From positions 9,564 to 47,992 of the forward strand of contig JABUUA010000018.1 of the NCBI GenBank assembly GCA_021443405.1: a stretch of 38,429 bases of DNA, in the 5' to 3' direction. Source of the stretch: Bacteroidaceae bacterium (lineage in GTDB: Bacteria; Bacteroidota; Bacteroidia; Bacteroidales; Bacteroidaceae). Below the pieces are notes generated by a model. It saw only the letters and a list, made by a program, of their open reading frames with translations, did no database searches and was not told the DNA's origin. Of this stretch, positions 33,651 through 38,429 are shown in pieces (the first letter of the stretch is position 1; every line of letters begins with the position of its first letter). A program made the translations under genes and the position numbers.

Positions 33651-35135
33651 ATGAGGAAGACTTTTTGTTTATTATTCATTTGGCTGGGGCTTGCGTTCCA
33701 CGCTGCCGCTCAAGAGATGCTGTTGAGCCTCGACTCGTGCATCAGCATGGCGTTGCGTGAGAACAAACAACTGCAGATTGCCAAGTTGCAAGCTGACATA
33801 GCCACCAACACCCGCAAGGCCGCTCGCACTAAATATTATCCTCGCGTGAGTGCCGTGGGCGGTTACATGCGCACTGGCGACGAGATATCGCTCCTCAGTG
33901 CCGACCAGAAAACGTCGCTTTCAACCTTGGGCACCTCGGCCATGGGCGCGGTGCAGGGGGCGATGGCGCAGGAACTTCCCAAAGTGTTAGGCACTATGGC
34001 TCAAATGTTTCCCGAGCTGGCAGGCCAAATCAGCCAGATGGCGCCCGCCATTATGGGGAAACTCAGTGCCTTGACGGGCGGTGCTGGACAGGCGCTCAAC
34101 GGAGTGGGGCAGGGCATTGTGGATGCTTTCCGAACCGACACACGCAATATGTACGGCGGCGCCGTCATGGTGAATCAGCCGCTTTATATGGGCGGCGCCA
34201 TCATCGCTGGCAATAAAATGGCCGACCTCGCCGAGGAAATCGCTCAGATAAAAATAAGGAAAAGCGAGGAAGACATTGTTTACGACGTGCAGAAGGCCTA
34301 TTACCTGGTGGTGGAAGTGGAGCACAAAAAGCAGTTGGCCGACGAGTACGCAGCCCTCATCGGGCGGTTGAATGCCGACGTGACCAAGATGATAGAGGAA
34401 GGCGTGGCAACTCGTGCAGACGGACTGAAGGTGAGCGTGAAACTCAACGAAGCAGAGATGCAACAACTGCAGGCGCAGGACGGGCTGACACTCGCCAAGA
34501 TGTTGTTGTGCAAATACTGCGGTCTCCCCCTCCATACCGCCGTTGCCGTGGACACCGAAGTGGGCAACCCCAACCTCGCGACGACCAGCAACAACAACCG
34601 CGCCGAGCTGCAGATGCTGGGCAAGGCTGTAGATCTCTACGACCAGAAAATCAAGTCAACTCGAGCCGCTCGTCTGCCGCAGTTGCTGCTCACGGGCGGT
34701 TATCTCGCCACCAACCCCAACCTGTTCAACGGCTTTCAGAATAAATTCCGCGGTACATGGAACGTAGGTGTGCTGCTGAAAGTGCCTATCTGGGAATGGA
34801 ACGAGAACACCTACAAGGTTCGGAGCGCCAAGGCCCAGTCCAACATCGCCCGCATGGAGTTGTCCGACGCACAAGAGATGATTGACCTGCAGATACAGCA
34901 AACGCAGTTCAAACTCGATGAGGCGAACCGCAAATACGCTGTCACGGTGAAGAACTTTGAGACGGCCGAGGAGAACCTTCGCTGCGCGACAGCCGGATTT
35001 TCCGAGGGAGTCATGACCACCACCGACGTGATGATGGCGCAGACCGCATGGCTGCAAGCCAAGACACAGAAGGTGGAGGCCGAGATAGGAATACTAACCG
35101 CTACATTAGCATTAAACCACGCATATGGAAACTAA
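33651..35135 (+). CDS. TolC family outer-membrane efflux protein
   Basis: 494 residues with signal peptide MRKTFCLLFIWLGLAFHAAAQ. It has the two-fold TolC/OEP layout. The first half starts LSLDSCISMALRENKQLQIAK, and the second has DLYDQKIKSTRAARLPQLLLTGGY and a GLPLHTAV-type strand. The C-terminal helices end TLALNHAYGN. An unusual insertion of about 70 residues in the first half (LSADQKTSLSTLG... GQGIVDAFRT) is rich in Gly, Met, Ala and Gln, at the place of the first extracellular/barrel strands. It forms the outer-membrane channel for the pump encoded downstream. Its end overlaps the HlyD start by 11 bp. Confidence 0.92.
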   Translation: MRKTFCLLFIWLGLAFHAAAQEMLLSLDSCISMALRENKQLQIAKLQADIATNTRKAARTKYYPRVSAVGGYMRTGDEISLLSADQKTSLSTLGTSAMGAVQGAMAQELPKVLGTMAQMFPELAGQISQMAPAIMGKLSALTGGAGQALNGVGQGIVDAFRTDTRNMYGGAVMVNQPLYMGGAIIAGNKMADLAEEIAQIKIRKSEEDIVYDVQKAYYLVVEVEHKKQLADEYAALIGRLNADVTKMIEEGVATRADGLKVSVKLNEAEMQQLQAQDGLTLAKMLLCKYCGLPLHTAVAVDTEVGNPNLATTSNNNRAELQMLGKAVDLYDQKIKSTRAARLPQLLLTGGYLATNPNLFNGFQNKFRGTWNVGVLLKVPIWEWNENTYKVRSAKAQSNIARMELSDAQEMIDLQIQQTQFKLDEANRKYAVTVKNFETAEENLRCATAGFSEGVMTTTDVMMAQTAWLQAKTQKVEAEIGILTATLALNHAYGN

Positions 35136-36111
35136 GCAAAGACAGAATAGAGAGATTATCATGGGACTGGCCGGCTTTGTGGCCGTCGTCGCAGTGGTCG
35201 CACTGGTAGGATGGTTCGTGCTCGACAGCAAGGACAGTTCGCTACAGGGCGAAGTGGAGGTGGAGGAATACCGAGTTTCCTTCAAGGTTCCCGGCCGCAT
35301 TCAGCAGCTTTGTGTGCAGGAGGGTGACTACGTTCGCAAGGGCGACACGCTCGCCATCCTCGACGCCCCCGACATCGAGGCCAAGCAGAGTCAGGCGATG
35401 AGCGTGGAAGAAGCCGCTTCGGCATTGGCCGAGAAGGCGAACAACGGCGCTCGTTCGGAGCAGATTCGTGGCGCTTATGAACTTTGGCAACAGGCCAAGG
35501 CCGCTGTGGAGATTGCCCAAAAATCGTATGACCGCGTGACCCGATTGTTCGACGCCGGCGTTGTGACGGCGCAGAAGAAAGACGAAGCCGAGGCACAGCT
35601 CAAGGCCTACACCGCCCAGTGCGAGGCCGCCAAGAGCCAGTACGAGATGGCGAAGAAGGGCGCTCGCGCCGAGGACAAGAAGGCTGCCGCCGCCCAGCGC
35701 GGTCAGGCCCGGGGCGTGGTGGACGAGGTGAACTCTTATGTCCGCGAGATGGTGCAGTTGGCGCAGTTCGACGGCGAGGTGACGACCATCTATCCCAAGG
35801 TGGGCGAACTCGTTGGGTCGGGAACTCCCGTGATGACCATCTCCATGATGGAGGATGCTTGGGGCGTGTTCAACATCCGTGAGGACCGCCTGCAAGGCAT
35901 GAAGATGAACGACGAGATAAAGGCTTATGTACCCGCTCTCGACAAGGATATAACCTTGAAAATCTTTGCCATCAAGGACCAAGGCTCTTTCGCCGTCTGG
36001 AAGGCGACGAAGGAGAATGGCGCCTACGACCTGAAGACGTTCGAGGTGAAGGCCCGCCCCACGCAGAAGGTGGAGGGTTTGCGCCCGGGCATGTCGCTCA
36101 TATATAAGTGA
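35125..36111 (+). CDS. HlyD/EmrA-type membrane fusion protein
   Basis: A 328-residue periplasmic adaptor. It has one N-terminal membrane anchor (IIMGLAGFVAVVAVVALVGWFVL, residues 11-33) and a biotinyl-lipoyl-like half (YRVSFKVPGRIQQLCVQEGDYVRKGD). A long alpha-hairpin is rich in Ala, Lys, Glu and Gln (about 95-205), and the second lipoyl half and beta-barrel start at LAQFDGEVTTIYPKVGELV. It bridges the inner-membrane permeases and TolC. It overlaps tolC by 11 bp and is followed after 4 nt by the first permease, so the four genes are one operon. Confidence 0.92.
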   Translation: METKQRQNREIIMGLAGFVAVVAVVALVGWFVLDSKDSSLQGEVEVEEYRVSFKVPGRIQQLCVQEGDYVRKGDTLAILDAPDIEAKQSQAMSVEEAASALAEKANNGARSEQIRGAYELWQQAKAAVEIAQKSYDRVTRLFDAGVVTAQKKDEAEAQLKAYTAQCEAAKSQYEMAKKGARAEDKKAAAAQRGQARGVVDEVNSYVREMVQLAQFDGEVTTIYPKVGELVGSGTPVMTISMMEDAWGVFNIREDRLQGMKMNDEIKAYVPALDKDITLKIFAIKDQGSFAVWKATKENGAYDLKTFEVKARPTQKVEGLRPGMSLIYK

Positions 36112-36115
36112 TGAG

Positions 36116-37150
36116 ATGAAGTATTTTACTACGATAGTCATCCTGTTTACTATCGTCTTCTTCACTTCGTTGATGAACGACGGAATGCCGCAACAAGTGC
36201 CCATCGCTGTTGTGGACATGGACCAGACATCGACGACGCGGGCTTTGGAGCGGCGGTTGAGCGCGTTCCAATCGACCGAGGTGGTGGCGAACTACGCCAA
36301 CATCCCCGACGCCCGCGCAGCCATGCAAGAGGGCGCAATCAGTGGCTACATAGTATTTCCCCACGGTTTCACCGAGCAACTGTTGTCGGCACGACAGCCC
36401 CACCTTTCGTTTTACTACAATTCCGCCATCTTCACCAGCGGCGCGTTGGTGATGAAGGACTTGAAGACCATCTCCCTTGTGAGCAACGCGGCGGTGGGTC
36501 AGGCAACGCTCCGGACCAAGGGACTCACGGAAGGACAGATTATGGCCGTGCTGCAACCCATCAAGGTGGACCCTCACATGACCGGCAATCCTTGGGTGAA
36601 CTACAACATCTACATCACCACGATGATTGTTCCGGGCATTATCTTCATGATTGTCTGCCTGCTGTTGTGCTATTATCTGCCCAAGACTGGGCGAGCGCTG
36701 CAGCACGCTTTGTACGCCGGCGCCGGATTGTTTGTGTTTCAGCTCTACGTCTATGGCGTGCTGAAACTTCCGCACGAGGGCAGTTGGACCACCATCATGC
36801 TGCTGTCGCTGCTCTTTGTGGCGGCCGCCATAGGCTTTGCCTTCATGGCCTTTGCCGTGGCTCCCTCGCGCCGTATGTCCATGAGTGTTTGCTCGCTGTG
36901 GTCGGTGCTCAACTTCTCGATGAGCGGAGCCGCCTATCCCATCGACAGCATGCACCCGCTGTTGCAGGGCGCTTCCTACTTGTTCCCGCTGCGCCACTAC
37001 TTCATGGCTTATCAGCTGAATGTTCTGCACGGCTATCCGCTGGCCGACAGTTGGTTGTGGGTGAGCGGACTGATTGTCTGCGCCGCCCTTCCCTTGCTGT
37101 TGCTGGGCCGTCTGCGTCGGCTGTTGCGCAACTTCGTTTATACTGAATGA
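36116..37150 (+). CDS. ABC-2 type transporter permease, first of a pair
   Basis: 344 residues with the ABC2_membrane_3 plan. Span 1 is YFTTIVILFTIVFFTSLM. A large periplasmic domain (PIAVVDMDQTSTTRAL... to DPHMTGNPWVNYNIYITT) comes next, followed by about five spans. One segment, NFSMSGAAYPIDSMHPLLQGASYLFPLRHYF, is typical of the family. It starts almost directly in the first span: the 20-30 residue cytoplasmic lead seen in many relatives is absent, and the upstream sequence is HlyD coding, so no longer start is possible. It probably pairs with the next permease as a heterodimer. No ATPase gene is next to it. Confidence 0.88.
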   Translation: MKYFTTIVILFTIVFFTSLMNDGMPQQVPIAVVDMDQTSTTRALERRLSAFQSTEVVANYANIPDARAAMQEGAISGYIVFPHGFTEQLLSARQPHLSFYYNSAIFTSGALVMKDLKTISLVSNAAVGQATLRTKGLTEGQIMAVLQPIKVDPHMTGNPWVNYNIYITTMIVPGIIFMIVCLLLCYYLPKTGRALQHALYAGAGLFVFQLYVYGVLKLPHEGSWTTIMLLSLLFVAAAIGFAFMAFAVAPSRRMSMSVCSLWSVLNFSMSGAAYPIDSMHPLLQGASYLFPLRHYFMAYQLNVLHGYPLADSWLWVSGLIVCAALPLLLLGRLRRLLRNFVYTE

Positions 37151-37153
37151 GTT

Positions 37154-38224
37154 ATGCTGAACGACATTAAAAATATCTTCAAGGACCCCGCGGCGGTGCT
37201 CATCATGTTGCTCCTGCCGCTGGTATATCCCTTGCTCTACTCGTTTATCTACACCAACGAAGTGGTGCGCGACATGCCGGTCTGTGTCGTCGATATGTCG
37301 GACACGCAGGAGTCGCGGGCTTTCACGCGCCAGCTCGACGCCACGCCCGATGTGGCGGTGGCCTACCGAGTGCGTGACTTCCAGGAGGCGCAACGGCTGA
37401 TGCGTCGGCAGAAAGTGCACGGCGTGTTGTATTTTCCCGCCGACTACACGCAGAAGATGCAGCGTCTCGAGCAATCGCCCGTCGAGGTGTATCTCGACAT
37501 GGGCTTCATGCTCTATTATAAGGCTTTCTACCTGGCTGTCTATAATGTGATGTTGTCGCAGAAGCACCCGTTGCTGGCCAATTCGTCCGACGCCATCAAG
37601 GTTCACGACGTTTCGATGTTCAACACCACCGGCGGTTATGGCAACTTCCTGCTACCGGCCGTGCTGGTGCTCATCCTGCAGCAGACCTTGCTGCTGGGCA
37701 TGGCCACGCAGATAGGAACCCGCCGACAGCGCGGAGAGCGCGAACTGACCATCCCCGAGCGTGTTCGTCAGGCCGCCAGTTATTTCGTGGTTTACTTCCT
37801 GCTCGCGGGCTATGTGCTCGTGTTGGTTCCGCGTATCTTCGGCTTCTCGCAGATGATGAGCGTGGGCGGTCTGCTGTTCTTCCTGTTCCCGATGCTGCTC
37901 TCCATGGTGACCTTCGCCGTGTTCGTCAGCCAGTTCTTCCGCCACCGCGAGACCCCGTTGCTCTACATTGCTTTCACGTCCGTCATCCTCTTGTTCCTCA
38001 CGGGCATAACGTGGCCCGAGTCGAGCATGCCCCGCTTCTGGGAAATCTTTGCGTGGTTATTCCCCGGCACGCCGGCGGTTCGTGGTTTCGTTCGCATGAA
38101 CTGCATGGGCGCCACCCTCCCCATGGTGGGCAGTTACGTGTGGGTTATGCTTCTGCAAAGCGTTTGCTACGTCGTTCTCGCACTGATGGCTCAGCGGTGG
38201 TATGCGGGGAATCGGATTGGATGA
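37154..38224 (+). CDS. ABC-2 type transporter permease, second of a pair
   Basis: 356 residues, paralogous to the preceding gene. A short cytoplasmic start (MLNDIKNIFKDPAAV) is followed by span 1 (LIMLLLPLVYPLLYSFIY). A periplasmic domain opens PVCVVDMSDTQESRAF, parallel to PIAVVDMDQTSTTRAL in gene 1. The C-terminal spans include LYIAFTSVILLFLTGITWPESSMPRFWEIFAWLFPGTPAVRGF. It starts 3 nt after the first permease. No nucleotide-binding gene follows in the remaining 205 bases, and none lies within the operon. Confidence 0.88.
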   Translation: MLNDIKNIFKDPAAVLIMLLLPLVYPLLYSFIYTNEVVRDMPVCVVDMSDTQESRAFTRQLDATPDVAVAYRVRDFQEAQRLMRRQKVHGVLYFPADYTQKMQRLEQSPVEVYLDMGFMLYYKAFYLAVYNVMLSQKHPLLANSSDAIKVHDVSMFNTTGGYGNFLLPAVLVLILQQTLLLGMATQIGTRRQRGERELTIPERVRQAASYFVVYFLLAGYVLVLVPRIFGFSQMMSVGGLLFFLFPMLLSMVTFAVFVSQFFRHRETPLLYIAFTSVILLFLTGITWPESSMPRFWEIFAWLFPGTPAVRGFVRMNCMGATLPMVGSYVWVMLLQSVCYVVLALMAQRWYAGNRIG

Positions 38225-38429
38225 TTAGCTGGTCGTTTGGTAACTGTGCTAACTTTCCGTCTATTCAAGTCTTAAAATCATTGTGTATCAATTACTTCCC
38301 GATGCAATATCTAAATATAAACTTAATATGTTGATATATAGGTATTTGCGAGCCTCAAAATGACTGCTTCGAGCCAAATCTCCGAGATTACCGAGAGACA
38401 TTTCGAATATATTTTTGTCACTCGTTTGT
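38225..38429. other. Non-coding end of window
   Basis: AT-rich sequence with no credible gene start and no clear hairpin terminator after the permease. The track ORF 38011-38334 is a shadow of the permease. Any downstream gene of the efflux operon would have to begin beyond the window. Confidence 0.5.

Overview
The window is a stretch of Bacteroidales chromosome, most likely from a Prevotellaceae-type gut or oral organism. Five features point there. Nearly every transcription unit starts behind a Bacteroidetes sigma-ABfr promoter (TAnnTTTG at -7, with TTG or TTTG about 20 bp upstream). Strong Shine-Dalgarno sites are absent. The gene families are typical of the phylum (SusB-type GH97, TPR hybrid two-component regulator, DUF3316, DUF4369, single-chain GlyRS). 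Many envelope proteins carry Bacteroidetes-style signal peptides or lipoboxes. Most coding DNA is moderately GC-rich, with one clearly AT-rich gene.

Layout. 1-2589 is the 3' part of a secreted M16 zinc peptidase. 2752-6850 (minus) is a GH66 dextranase plus GH97 alpha-glucosidase pair, a small alpha-1,6-glucan unit. 6968-8724 (minus) is an S41 peptidase lipoprotein and a DUF3316 outer-membrane protein with overlapping ends. 8810-11485 (minus) is topoisomerase IV subunit A. 11803-14664 (plus) is a one-piece TPR/histidine kinase/receiver/AraC regulator. 14665-16185 has no convincing protein gene but is the most structured non-coding part of the window. 16186-20687 (plus) holds a membrane protein, glyS, an FKBP-type isomerase lipoprotein and manC. 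20986-22356 is an AT-rich AAA/DUF4143 ATPase behind three phased repeats. 22605-24989 (minus) has greA-HIT and a thioredoxin-like lipoprotein. 25206-27479 is pnp. 27595-29172 (minus) is a DUF853 HerA-like ATPase. 29529-30410 holds two small envelope proteins, followed by tRNA-Asn on the minus strand. 30786-33522 is a tight operon of PfkB kinase, C-terminal processing protease and a 40-residue membrane peptide. 33651-38224 is an efflux operon (TolC, HlyD, two ABC-2 permeases) with no ATPase gene in view.

Most unusual signals. (1) Two copies, about 1 kb apart, of a promoter plus hairpin element. The hairpin's upper stem-loop is identical and its lower stem differs by compensatory changes; the second copy ends in seven T and looks like the terminator of a roughly 195-nt RNA. 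(2) Two related arrays of 17-bp repeats at helical spacing. One (33-bp period) lies in front of the DUF4143 ATPase. The other (32 and 21 bp) lies in front of the putative small RNA, where no ATPase exists. (3) A family of 22-bp tandem repeats at three intergenic loci, with diverged units and, in one locus, an orientation flip. These are read directly from the sequence; their functions are inference.
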